The notes beneath the pieces were generated by a model. The model searched no databases and was not told where the DNA came from. It was given only the letters and a program-made list of their open reading frames with translations. The position numbers and the translations under genes were made by a program. Source: Flavobacteriaceae bacterium (lineage in GTDB: Bacteria; Bacteroidota; Bacteroidia; Flavobacteriales; Flavobacteriaceae). From it: DNA of 20,692 nucleotides. The stretch covers positions 1 through 20,692 of the forward strand of contig JALRDC010000057.1 of the NCBI GenBank assembly GCA_023262245.1, in the 5' to 3' direction. How positions within the stretch are numbered: the first letter of the stretch is position 1; each line of letters opens with the position of its first letter. Shown one piece after another: positions 1-7,265 of the stretch.

Positions 1-108
1 AAAAAACCATAACAAGAGTGTATTGATGAGTAAATAGCTCCCCAAGACCAGATATCCCGTAAGGTGGCTAAAGTAAAAACGTAATTCTCTTTTTGCGATA
101 CTCCACAT
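1..108 (-). CDS. gldF: GldF-like ABC transporter permease, N-terminal 36 codons only
   Basis: The minus strand opens an uninterrupted frame at ATG 108 that runs off the left edge. The visible residues start MWSIAKREL, followed by a short basic/aromatic stretch, then TGYLVLGSYLLINTLLLWFF, a first membrane segment. This pattern (a basic RE motif, then GYLV and a Leu/Asn-rich helix ending LW-F) is what I remember of the N-terminus of GldF, the membrane subunit of the GldA/F/G ABC transporter linked to gliding motility in flavobacteria. The start lies 2 bp beyond the stop of the DUF62 gene, so the two are probably co-transcribed and translationally coupled. Only the first helix is visible, so another ABC-2 type permease is possible. 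If GldF is right, gldG should follow just outside the window. Confidence 0.7.
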   Translation of the reverse strand, partial: MWSIAKRELRFYFSHLTGYLVLGSYLLINTLLLWFF

Positions 109-110
109 AG

Positions 111-941
111 CTAATCAAATTGAACTCGTACAGGATCTCTATAATCCAAACCAAAAAGGGAGCCTGCTCCACCTACCGTTAGTGGATTACTTTTATATAC
201 GGCTAACTCTAAATGACCAGCAGAATTGAAGATGGCTAACTTTTTACCATCTTCCTCTCGTTTGGTTTTAGGCAAGCCAAAGTCTATTGCTTCACTGTAG
301 CCTTTATAAATTGTTTTAAATTTTACTGTACGGGCAAAGATGGTAAAACTTCTAGATTTTCCAATTTCGTTAAAAAGTGTTTTTTTAATATTTGTAATTA
401 AGTTTCCGTAATTGTCAATATAAATGACACTGCCTAAAATTTGATTTCCTTCAGGATTGATCACGGGATTGATATTGGTAAGTTCTTTAATTTCAGTAAT
501 TGTTTTGCCAATAACTTCCAAAGTGCCTTTTCGAGCAATATGAGCAGCAACATGGATAAAAACATCTAAAACAGGAAAGGAACTTAATACAGTTTTGTGA
601 ATGGTAATCTCCACAATTTTATCGGCTTTTAGATCTTCTTTTATCATTGAAAAAATACCATTGTCGGCACCTATAAAAAAATGTCCCTCAAACTCCATAG
701 CGAGGTGTTTGTTTTCAGGTGTCCATTCGGATTCAACTCCAATAATATGAATACTTCCCTCAGGAAAAGCCTTAAAAGCATTTTTTAAGATATAGGCTGT
801 TTCTGAGGCATTATAGGGACTGATCTCATGAGAAATATCAACAACGGTTACCTCTGGAATTTGATTTAATAGAGCGGCTTTTATTACCGATACAGAATAA
901 TCTTTATGTCCAAAATCTGTCGTTAAAGTTACGATGGCCAT
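111..941 (-). CDS. DUF62 / SAM hydroxide adenosyltransferase-like protein
   Basis: A 276-residue soluble protein of the S-adenosyl-L-methionine hydroxide adenosyltransferase family (fluorinase/chlorinase fold), whose characterised members hydrolyse SAM to adenosine and methionine. Seen: TTDFG at residues 7-11, VVDISH near 33-38, ADNG at 92-95, YIDNYGNLITNI at 174-185, and a C-terminal NSAGHLELAV (239-248) plus GGAGSLFGL (257-265), the normal two-domain order and length. The Asp of TDFG and the Asp/Asn of the YID-GN motif, which contact the SAM ribose and base in the family, are present. The Asp-Arg-His triad described for archaeal PH0463 (D68, R75, H127) aligns by eye with E70, N77 and P123 here, so the hydrolase activity is doubtful. 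The gene is divergent from phoH and almost touches the gldF-like start. The name is sure at family level, not at activity level. Confidence 0.88.
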   Translation of the reverse strand: MAIVTLTTDFGHKDYSVSVIKAALLNQIPEVTVVDISHEISPYNASETAYILKNAFKAFPEGSIHIIGVESEWTPENKHLAMEFEGHFFIGADNGIFSMIKEDLKADKIVEITIHKTVLSSFPVLDVFIHVAAHIARKGTLEVIGKTITEIKELTNINPVINPEGNQILGSVIYIDNYGNLITNIKKTLFNEIGKSRSFTIFARTVKFKTIYKGYSEAIDFGLPKTKREEDGKKLAIFNSAGHLELAVYKSNPLTVGGAGSLFGLDYRDPVRVQFD

Positions 942-1010
942 AAAGTCTATTTTATATAATTATTTAAGTTAAAATTATCTATTTTTATATGCATCAAGCA
1001 AGCCCGTTTA

Positions 1011-1018
1011 CAAAAATA
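1011..1018 (-). promoter_or_regulatory. Candidate -7 promoter element for the DUF62/gldF unit
   Basis: Read on the minus strand this is TATTTTTG, a match to the Bacteroidota -7 consensus TAnnTTTG, about 70 bp upstream of the DUF62 start in the 99-bp divergent gap. The surrounding 14-mer is the same as the one just upstream of the E1 gene (15234-15247). I see no clear TTG -33 element at the usual spacing, so the call rests on the -7 box and position alone. Confidence 0.4.
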
Positions 1019-1040
1019 AACCATTTTAAACTTGTAGCCT

Positions 1041-1994
1041 TTGAATGAAATAAAAATTGATTTGTCTGAAGTAAATCCTCAAGAATTTTTTGGGGATCAA
1101 AACGCAAATATAGCAAAGCTACGTACTTACTTTCCAAAAATTAAAATTGTAGCACGTGGGAATACACTAAAAGCCTACGGAGAAGAGATGATACTAAAGG
1201 AGTTTTCAAAGCGCACCGATATGCTGATTGCTCATTTTGGTAAATACAACATATTAAATGATGAAATCATTGAGCGCATCTTGATCGCTGGAGAGCAAGA
1301 TAAAGAGGCACTAAATGGAGGTACAGAAGTGATGATTTTGCACGGTGTAGGCGGCAGGATCATTAAAGCTAAGACCTTCAATCAAAAGCGATTAGTAGAA
1401 GCTATGCATAAAAATGACATGGTTTTTGCAATCGGCCCGGCTGGAACCGGGAAGACTTATACAGGTGTCGCATTAGCCGTTAAAGCTTTGAAAGAGAAAA
1501 AAGTGAGGCGCATCATTTTAACACGGCCTGCTGTAGAAGCGGGTGAGAATTTGGGCTTTCTCCCAGGGGATCTCAACGAAAAATTGGATCCCTACATGCA
1601 ACCCCTCTATGATGCACTAAGGGATATGATCCCTAATGAAACGTTACAAAGCCATATTGAAAAAGGGATTATTCAAATTGCTCCTTTGGCATTTATGCGG
1701 GGAAGAACCTTAGACAACGCATTTGTAATTTTAGACGAAGCTCAAAATTCTACTCATTCCCAAATGAAAATGTTCTTAACCCGAATGGGTAAAAATGCAA
1801 AGTTCATGATTACGGGAGATCCCGGACAAATTGACTTACCCAGAAGAATGATTTCAGGACTTAAAGAAGCCTTACTTATTTTAAAAAATTCCGATGGTAT
1901 TGGGATCGTCTATTTGGATGATAAGGACGTTATTCGGCATCCTCTTGTCAAAAAAATAATCGATGCCTATAAAACCATTGAACACGACAATTAG
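1041..1994 (+). CDS. phoH: PhoH-family ATPase
   Basis: A 317-residue cytoplasmic PhoH-like P-loop ATPase. Residues about 5-75 form the small N-terminal domain usual in the PhoH/YbeZ branch, followed by the ATPase domain with Walker A GPAGTGKT at 132-139, the TRPAVEAGENLGFLPGD stretch at 161-177, and Walker B with VILDEAQN at 229-236, then the sensor-like ITGDPGQIDLPRR at 257-269. PhoH/YbeZ proteins are tied to RNA metabolism and ribosome maturation with the endonuclease YbeY; the exact role here is inferred. The start is TTG at 1041: an in-frame stop lies two codons upstream, and the next in-frame ATG would delete the first 48 residues, while the TTG gives the MNEI beginning I remember from flavobacterial relatives. 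purC follows after 2 bp, so the pair is one operon. Confidence 0.95.
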   Translation: MNEIKIDLSEVNPQEFFGDQNANIAKLRTYFPKIKIVARGNTLKAYGEEMILKEFSKRTDMLIAHFGKYNILNDEIIERILIAGEQDKEALNGGTEVMILHGVGGRIIKAKTFNQKRLVEAMHKNDMVFAIGPAGTGKTYTGVALAVKALKEKKVRRIILTRPAVEAGENLGFLPGDLNEKLDPYMQPLYDALRDMIPNETLQSHIEKGIIQIAPLAFMRGRTLDNAFVILDEAQNSTHSQMKMFLTRMGKNAKFMITGDPGQIDLPRRMISGLKEALLILKNSDGIGIVYLDDKDVIRHPLVKKIIDAYKTIEHDN

Positions 1995-1996
1995 CT

Positions 1997-2947
1997 ATGA
2001 CAAAAACACTTATGCATACCGACTTAAAACTGGAAGGAATGCAATCAAAATACACAGGTAAAGTAAGGGAAGTTTATCGTTTAGAAAACGATTTGCTGGT
2101 TATGGTGGCCACCGATAGATTATCGGCTTTTGATGTCGTTTTACCCAAAGGCATCCCTTACAAGGGGCAAATTCTAAATCAAATTGCAACCCAAATGTTA
2201 GCAGCAACAGCAGACATAGCTCCCAATTGGTTAATGGCAAGTCCTGATCCCAATGTTTCCATAGGAAAAGCTTGTGAGCCCTTTAAAGTAGAGATGGTGA
2301 TCCGAGGTTATTTGACAGGTCATGCTGCTAGAACCTATAAGAGTGGATTGCGAAGTTTATGTGGGGTAGCTCTTCCCGAAGGAATGAGAGAAAATGATCC
2401 ATTTGTTCAACCTATAATAACGCCAGCTACCAAAGCAGAAGAAGGACATGATGAAGATATCTCTAGAGAAGAAATCATAGCTCAAGGGATCGTAAGTAAA
2501 GAGGATTATGAGGTTTTGGAACAATACACCTATAAGCTTTTTGAACGTGGAACTGCGATTGCTAAAAAGCAAGGTTTGATATTGGTAGATACCAAATACG
2601 AATTTGGAAAAACAAAGGATGGAGAAATTGTACTAATTGATGAAATCCACACACCTGATTCCTCTCGTTATTTTTACGAAGAGGGTTATCAAGAGCGCCA
2701 AGCTCAAGGATTGGCTCAAAAGCAACTTTCAAAGGAATTTGTTCGTCAATGGCTCATTAGCAACGGATTCCAAGGTTTAGAAGGGCAAACCCTTCCGGAA
2801 ATGGATGATGATCGAATCAATTCTATTTCAGAACGCTATATAGAATTATTTGAAAAAATAACAGGAACAAATTTTGTCAGGGCTTCGCTTGAAAATGTAG
2901 CTTCACGAATCCAAACAAATGTAGAAAGCTATTTAAACTCCCTTTAA
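1997..2947 (+). CDS. purC: Phosphoribosylaminoimidazole-succinocarboxamide synthase (SAICAR synthase)
   Basis: Catalyses the ATP-dependent joining of L-aspartate to CAIR, giving SAICAR, in de novo purine synthesis in the cytoplasm. The 316-residue protein is the longer SAICAR synthase form. Seen: GKVREVY at 21-27 (nucleotide-binding loop), the DRLSAFD signature at 40-46, VIRGYLTG at 102-109, the second signature LVDTKYEFG at about 196-204, and LIDEIHTPDSSRY at 213-225. ATG at 1997 is 2 bp after the phoH stop, so translation is probably coupled to phoH. The 3' end overlaps the convergent hydrolase gene by the four bases TTAA, so both stop codons share the same bases and no room is left for a terminator between the two genes. 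Confidence 0.97.
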   Translation: MTKTLMHTDLKLEGMQSKYTGKVREVYRLENDLLVMVATDRLSAFDVVLPKGIPYKGQILNQIATQMLAATADIAPNWLMASPDPNVSIGKACEPFKVEMVIRGYLTGHAARTYKSGLRSLCGVALPEGMRENDPFVQPIITPATKAEEGHDEDISREEIIAQGIVSKEDYEVLEQYTYKLFERGTAIAKKQGLILVDTKYEFGKTKDGEIVLIDEIHTPDSSRYFYEEGYQERQAQGLAQKQLSKEFVRQWLISNGFQGLEGQTLPEMDDDRINSISERYIELFEKITGTNFVRASLENVASRIQTNVESYLNSL

Positions 2948-4128
2948 AACAAATTGTAATTGATTTCCTTTAAAATATTTAATGTAAATGGGAGGATTAC
3001 ACTTTCATGATCTTCACCAATTAATATCGTGGTATCTACTTTTCCTCCAGCATTTTCAATGGTTTGACTCGCCAGTAAAGTATTAATAGGACTCAATAAT
3101 GCGTCTTCTGAGCCTCTAAAAAAATGAATGGGAGCTTGCCATTGCCAGTTTGTACTTTGGTTTTCTTGTAAGACAGCGATAAAAGCTTGATCAGATTCAT
3201 TGACAATGCCCGCTATAAATTCTGGGGTGAATAAAACAGAAGGATTCATCTCTGCATCGGGTAAATCCACGAGTCGATCAATAACAGGCATCAAATCTGT
3301 ATACGATTTATTCAGATAAAAATCCCAAGGGCGGTTGAGCTCTGGATAGATTCTATTATAACTGTGAAGCATACGTATAAAATAGCGAAGTTGTTTAGAG
3401 TCTTGATGGTTTTGTAAAATCTCTTTAGCCCATTCTAACTTTGAGTAGGCTCCATTTCCCAGTATTGTTTTACTGATCTTAAAAGAGGTCTTTTCCTCTA
3501 AAAGTTGTTGTAACCCTAAAGTAGCAATACCACCTTCAGAGTAACCTGATAAAAAAAGTTTTGAGGTGGTTTTGATTCTTTGTTCTTTTAAATATTCTTT
3601 ACTTGCGAGTAACATATCAAAACTGCTTTGTGCCAAGGACTCCTTATGCTCAAAAGGATGCCAGTGTAAACTAGAATTTCCGTATCCAATGTAATCTGTA
3701 ACCATTACGGCTATTCCCGTACTTGCTATAATTGCTGCTTGAGTCAAGTCATTCGCTCCCGTAATGGATCTGGAGGGAGCGTTTTCCTGTCCAAAGAGTT
3801 CGCCATGTTGAAAAGATAGAAGGGGAAGACTTCCGGAGATTTGAGGAATTAACAATACCCCCGAACTTACAAGTTCTTCTCCATCATAGTTGGTGGTTTT
3901 GTATATAATTTTTACTGCTTCAACATCACGAAAACTATAGGGTAAGGACTCGTTACTGTTCCTTTGTGCAATGGATTTCAATATTTGACTTGAAAAAATA
4001 TAGTAATTATTTGAATTGACCAGCTTGTTTTCAAAAGTAGTTTCAAGTTCTGAAACTTCAAGCTCTGGGGCACTACATGAGGCAAAAAGGATAAAAATTA
4101 GGACGATTCTGGTAATTTGGGCTTTCAT
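2944..4128 (-). CDS. Secreted lipoprotein alpha/beta hydrolase (paralogue A)
   Basis: A 394-residue protein with a lipoprotein signal peptide: basic start, hydrophobic run, and lipobox FASC with the modified cysteine at 18. The mature part is an alpha/beta-hydrolase resembling the secretory-lipase/esterase type, with the nucleophile elbow GYSEGG (Ser197), a likely acid in GSED (Asp342) and a late GEDHES (His374), giving a plausible Ser-Asp-His triad. An oxyanion-side QHGE occurs at 107-110. It should sit in the periplasm or on the outer membrane; substrate unknown (ester, lipid or peptide). It is a paralogue of the gene at 4270-5508, sharing the YP-LNRPW stretch, the elbow and the AP-I—G—D region. 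The ATG gives the signal peptide directly. It is separated from that gene by 141 bp containing a -7-like box, so it may have its own promoter. Confidence 0.85.
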   Translation of the reverse strand: MKAQITRIVLIFILFASCSAPELEVSELETTFENKLVNSNNYYIFSSQILKSIAQRNSNESLPYSFRDVEAVKIIYKTTNYDGEELVSSGVLLIPQISGSLPLLSFQHGELFGQENAPSRSITGANDLTQAAIIASTGIAVMVTDYIGYGNSSLHWHPFEHKESLAQSSFDMLLASKEYLKEQRIKTTSKLFLSGYSEGGIATLGLQQLLEEKTSFKISKTILGNGAYSKLEWAKEILQNHQDSKQLRYFIRMLHSYNRIYPELNRPWDFYLNKSYTDLMPVIDRLVDLPDAEMNPSVLFTPEFIAGIVNESDQAFIAVLQENQSTNWQWQAPIHFFRGSEDALLSPINTLLASQTIENAGGKVDTTILIGEDHESVILPFTLNILKEINYNLF

Positions 4129-4147
4129 TTTATTGTATTTAGTGGGT

Positions 4148-4155
4148 CAAAGTTA
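4148..4155 (-). promoter_or_regulatory. Candidate -7 promoter element for hydrolase paralogue A
   Basis: On the minus strand this reads TAACTTTG, a full match to TAnnTTTG, ending 19 bp upstream of the ATG at 4128. The 141-bp gap between the two hydrolase genes otherwise holds no ORF or hairpin that I can support; it does contain a second, imperfect copy of this stretch at about 4199-4228 with the box TTACTTTG. No convincing -33 TTG was found at the usual distance. Confidence 0.35.
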
Positions 4156-4269
4156 TTGATAGCAAGCGTCTTGTTTTGCTAGAAAGATCGAAAATCCAGG
4201 ATCAAAGTAACCTACGGCTCTTGTTTGAATAAATTCTAATTGAATTGTGTAATGAAAGGTAAGTTAAAA

Positions 4270-5508
4270 TTAGAGCTCTTGTAACCTCTTCAAAACTTCT
4301 ATGAAAAAGGGAATAGCAGCAGAATTGTGACTCTCTTCTTCCAAGGGGTGGTAACTTACCGTAGCACCGTTGCTTTGAAATTGTTCAAAGGCATTTTCAC
4401 TATTTAAGGGAAAAACAAAATTATCCTTTGTTCCATGGTATAGATTTATTGGTGCGATGGGAGTCCAATTGAGGACATCATTATCTACTAGTGCATTTAG
4501 AAAGGCTTCATCTGTATTTTCCAGGATGCCTTTGATGAACGTATCAAGAAATAGATTTTTAACATTGAGATCAATCAGTTCATGGGGTACAGATGAGGAT
4601 AGATCACCTAATGCTGTTACTTGAGAAGCATAAGGTTCCTGAAGGTATTCATTCCAGGGGCGATTTAAATTAGGATAGGTTTTGTTGTAAACATCTAAAA
4701 CCCAAAGATAGGTTCCTAAAAAATCTAAATCTTGATCAGTTGATAGAAGCGACTTAACAAATCTGGTTTTATCATAAGCTCCAGCTCCTACAATGGTTTC
4801 CGTAATTTCAAAAGCACTTTCTTCTTCTATAAATTGGTGCAAGGCAAGCGATGCGTATGCTCCATTGGAATAGCCGACCAAAAACAAAGGTTCGGGTATT
4901 TCCATACCCTTATTAGATAAAAAATCATGGCTTGCTAAGAGTAAATCGTAAGTAGCATTGGTATAGGCATCTTTAAGTTCATAAGGGTGGCGTTGATCAT
5001 TACTAATTCCATAGCCTATATGATCGGGCATGATTGTCAGATAGCCCAGGGAGGCAAAGAGTGCTCCTACCGTGTATTCATTCGCTCCCACAGTACTGTT
5101 TGAGGGAGCTTCTTCATTAGATTCTATGGTGCTGTGTTGAAGAGAAACGATTCCCTTAGGCGCACTAGTCGTTGACAGAAATAAAACTCCTGATGCTTCA
5201 ATTAAATTTCCCTCTAAATCTTGAGTTTGGTAAATGATTTTTTGACTACTTACATTTTCAAAAGTAAAATTAAGTTCTTCTGTAGTTATTAAATTCAAAA
5301 TAGATTGTAGTAGCGAGCCATTATGGGTAACAGCCTCTTCTACATTTAAAAGAGTACTGTTAGTTGTCTCGGGTTGCATTTCCATTGGGATGGAACCTTC
5401 ACTAGTTGAATTGTTTGTCTGCTCCTCCGCAACCGTAGGCTGGTCGGTAGAACAACTAAAAAATAAACCAAAGGCTATGAGAAATAAAAAATTTTTGAGG
5501 TTAAGCAT
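4270..5508 (-). CDS. Secreted lipoprotein alpha/beta hydrolase (paralogue B)
   Basis: A 412-residue lipoprotein: hydrophobic signal peptide ending in FFSC with Cys19 as the lipidated residue, then a Thr/Ser/Glu/Asn-rich low-complexity linker to about residue 55, longer than in its neighbour. The alpha/beta-hydrolase domain has the elbow GYSNGA (Ser214), Asp362 in GTKDNF and His394 in EESHNS, so the triad is intact. QHST at 124-127 lies where the neighbour has QHGE. Shared blocks with paralogue A (YPNLNRPW at 278-285, the API—HGTKD region at 352-362) show a tandem duplication followed by strong divergence. It starts 42 bp after the miaA stop and may be the distal gene of the yggS-miaA run. Substrate unknown; a carboxylesterase, lipase or acyl-peptide hydrolase are all possible. 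Confidence 0.85.
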   Translation of the reverse strand: MLNLKNFLFLIAFGLFFSCSTDQPTVAEEQTNNSTSEGSIPMEMQPETTNSTLLNVEEAVTHNGSLLQSILNLITTEELNFTFENVSSQKIIYQTQDLEGNLIEASGVLFLSTTSAPKGIVSLQHSTIESNEEAPSNSTVGANEYTVGALFASLGYLTIMPDHIGYGISNDQRHPYELKDAYTNATYDLLLASHDFLSNKGMEIPEPLFLVGYSNGAYASLALHQFIEEESAFEITETIVGAGAYDKTRFVKSLLSTDQDLDFLGTYLWVLDVYNKTYPNLNRPWNEYLQEPYASQVTALGDLSSSVPHELIDLNVKNLFLDTFIKGILENTDEAFLNALVDNDVLNWTPIAPINLYHGTKDNFVFPLNSENAFEQFQSNGATVSYHPLEEESHNSAAIPFFIEVLKRLQEL

Positions 5509-5550
5509 TGTGGGGAATTTTGAGTGTAGAAATAAATTATTAGAAAAGTC

Positions 5551-6453
5551 TCATTCTTCAGTTAAAAGATCATAGACCTCTTCTACTGGAGTATTGGCAG
5601 GAAAACTGAAAGCATTGTCGTATTTTTTAAACCAAGTGATTTGCCTTTTAGCGTAACGCCGGCTGTTTTTTTTGATTTCCGCTACAGCTTCTTCAAAACT
5701 TGTATTACCATCAAAATAAGGAAAGAGTTCTTTATACCCTACTGTTTTTAATGGAGATAATTCTCGAAATGGATAAAGACTTCTGGCTTCCTTTTCTAAT
5801 CCTTCTTCGATCATTTGGTCCACACGTGTATTGATTTTTTCGTAAAGAACCGTTCTTGGGCGGTGAAGCACCAGCATTTTAGAAACAAAATTGCGTTCTT
5901 TTCTAGGTTTCCCTAAAAAAGAGGAGTAGGGCTGGTCAGAGGCAATACTTACTTCTAAGGCCCGTAATATGCGAATAGGATTGTTAATATCTACCTGACG
6001 GTAGTAGGTTGGATCCTTTTCAAGGAGTAATTGCTGCAAGGCTTTTAGTCCATGAGTTTGGTAAAAAACATTGATTTGATTTCGAATTTCAATTGGAACT
6101 TCAGGAAATTCGTCCATTCCGAACATTACTGCATCGGCATACATTCCAGAGCCTCCTACCATAATGATCGTCTCCTTGGTCTTAAATAGCAAGTCAATTT
6201 TTTTTAATGCTTCTTTTTCAAAATCTCCAACAGTATAAAGATCCTTGACGGATTTATGTTGAATGAAATGATGGGGGACTTCTGAAAGCTCTTCACGAGT
6301 AGGAACAGCAGTACCTATTTGCATTTCTTTATAAAATTGACGCGAATCACAAGAAATGATTTCGGTATTTAAAGCTTTTGCTAAACCTAGACTGAGTTTG
6401 GTTTTCCCTACACCTGTAGGTCCTGCAATGTAAATGAGTGTTTTAGTTGACAT
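5551..6453 (-). CDS. miaA: tRNA dimethylallyltransferase
   Basis: Transfers a dimethylallyl group from DMAPP to N6 of adenosine-37 in tRNAs reading UNN codons, the first step towards the ms2i6A modification that steadies codon-anticodon pairing. The 300-residue length is normal. Seen: P-loop GPTGVGKT at 11-18, DSRQFY at 36-41, GGSGMY at 100-105, the NNPIRILRALEV block at 157-168, VGYKE at 238-242, and the C-terminal RRYAKRQITWFKK at 265-277, all MiaA hallmarks. The ATG at 6453 overlaps the 3' end of the channel gene by 11 bp, so it belongs to the same transcript and is probably translated by re-initiation. Confidence 0.97.
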   Translation of the reverse strand: MSTKTLIYIAGPTGVGKTKLSLGLAKALNTEIISCDSRQFYKEMQIGTAVPTREELSEVPHHFIQHKSVKDLYTVGDFEKEALKKIDLLFKTKETIIMVGGSGMYADAVMFGMDEFPEVPIEIRNQINVFYQTHGLKALQQLLLEKDPTYYRQVDINNPIRILRALEVSIASDQPYSSFLGKPRKERNFVSKMLVLHRPRTVLYEKINTRVDQMIEEGLEKEARSLYPFRELSPLKTVGYKELFPYFDGNTSFEEAVAEIKKNSRRYAKRQITWFKKYDNAFSFPANTPVEEVYDLLTEE

Positions 6454-7255
6454 TGTTTAAGGGTTTTCCACACTGGTGGCAATAAATTGAATTTTCTTTA
6501 TGTTGACTGGTCATACAGAAAGGGCAAGCTTGGGTATTGGTATCTATTTTTGATTTTTTGGACATTTCTGCAGTGACTATTCCTGTTGGGACAGCAATGA
6601 TGCCATACCCTAATATCATAATCAATGAGGCAAGAAGTTGTCCTAAGGGACTTTGAGGAGCAATGTCACCATAGCCTACTGTAGTTAGAGTTACAATGCA
6701 CCAGTAAATACTTCTTGGGATACTGGTAAAGCCACTTTCTTTTGTTTCTATCAGATACATAAGGGTGCCGAAGATAATACACAAGACAAGCACTCCAAAA
6801 ATAAAAACAGCAATTTTAGCACGACTGGAACGAAGCGCCTTTAATAAAGTGTTTGATTCTCCGATATAGGGAGTAAGTTTTAAAATTCGAAATACCCGAA
6901 GTAATCGAAGGGCTTTTAAGGCTACAAGACTTTGTGTTCCAATAAATAACAGGGATAGATACATGGGCAAAGTAGAGATCAAATCAATCACTCCATAGAA
7001 ACTAAAAATATAACTCCACGGTCGTTGAACACAAATGATTCTCAGAACATACTCTATTGTAAAAAGGATGGTAACAATCCATTCAGCAGCATATAGAAAA
7101 TCGTGATACTGCGCATCTATAGAAGCAACACTCTCTAGGGCAACAAAAATGACACTTAACAAGATGGTTATTAATAGCAAAACATCAAAAAGTTTTCCTT
7201 CCTTAGTATCTGCCTCATAAATGATGCTGTGTAAACGATGCTGCCACTTTTTCAT
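6443..7255 (-). CDS. Voltage-gated potassium channel subunit with C-terminal zinc ribbon
   Basis: A 270-residue six-transmembrane ion channel of the inner membrane. S1 spans about 23-43, S2 52-75, S3 82-105; S4 carries regularly spaced positive charges (Lys114, Arg117, Arg120, Arg123, Lys126). S5 is about 147-169 and the pore loop has the K+ selectivity filter TLTTVGYGD at 189-197, then S6 at about 203-230. It should work as a tetramer passing K+ in response to voltage. After S6 there is no RCK or cyclic-nucleotide domain; instead a short tail has CPFC (244-247) and CHQC (259-262), a rubredoxin-type zinc ribbon. The start is ATG at 7255, 10 bp after the upstream nuclease gene. Ion selectivity is inferred from the filter. 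Confidence 0.93.
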   Translation of the reverse strand: MKKWQHRLHSIIYEADTKEGKLFDVLLLITILLSVIFVALESVASIDAQYHDFLYAAEWIVTILFTIEYVLRIICVQRPWSYIFSFYGVIDLISTLPMYLSLLFIGTQSLVALKALRLLRVFRILKLTPYIGESNTLLKALRSSRAKIAVFIFGVLVLCIIFGTLMYLIETKESGFTSIPRSIYWCIVTLTTVGYGDIAPQSPLGQLLASLIMILGYGIIAVPTGIVTAEMSKKSKIDTNTQACPFCMTSQHKENSIYCHQCGKPLNNVN

Positions 7256-7265
7256 TCTATAAACT

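Noticed and set aside
2357..2572. Small open frames antisense to purC, and likewise those inside the nuclease, yggS, E1, LOG and uvrA genes
   Set aside because: They mirror conserved coding sequence, have no recognisable motif or upstream signal, and vanish if the real genes are accepted.
4215..4250. AATTC/GAATT inverted repeat as terminator of hydrolase B
   Set aside because: Five AT-rich base pairs without a U-tract; too weak to call.
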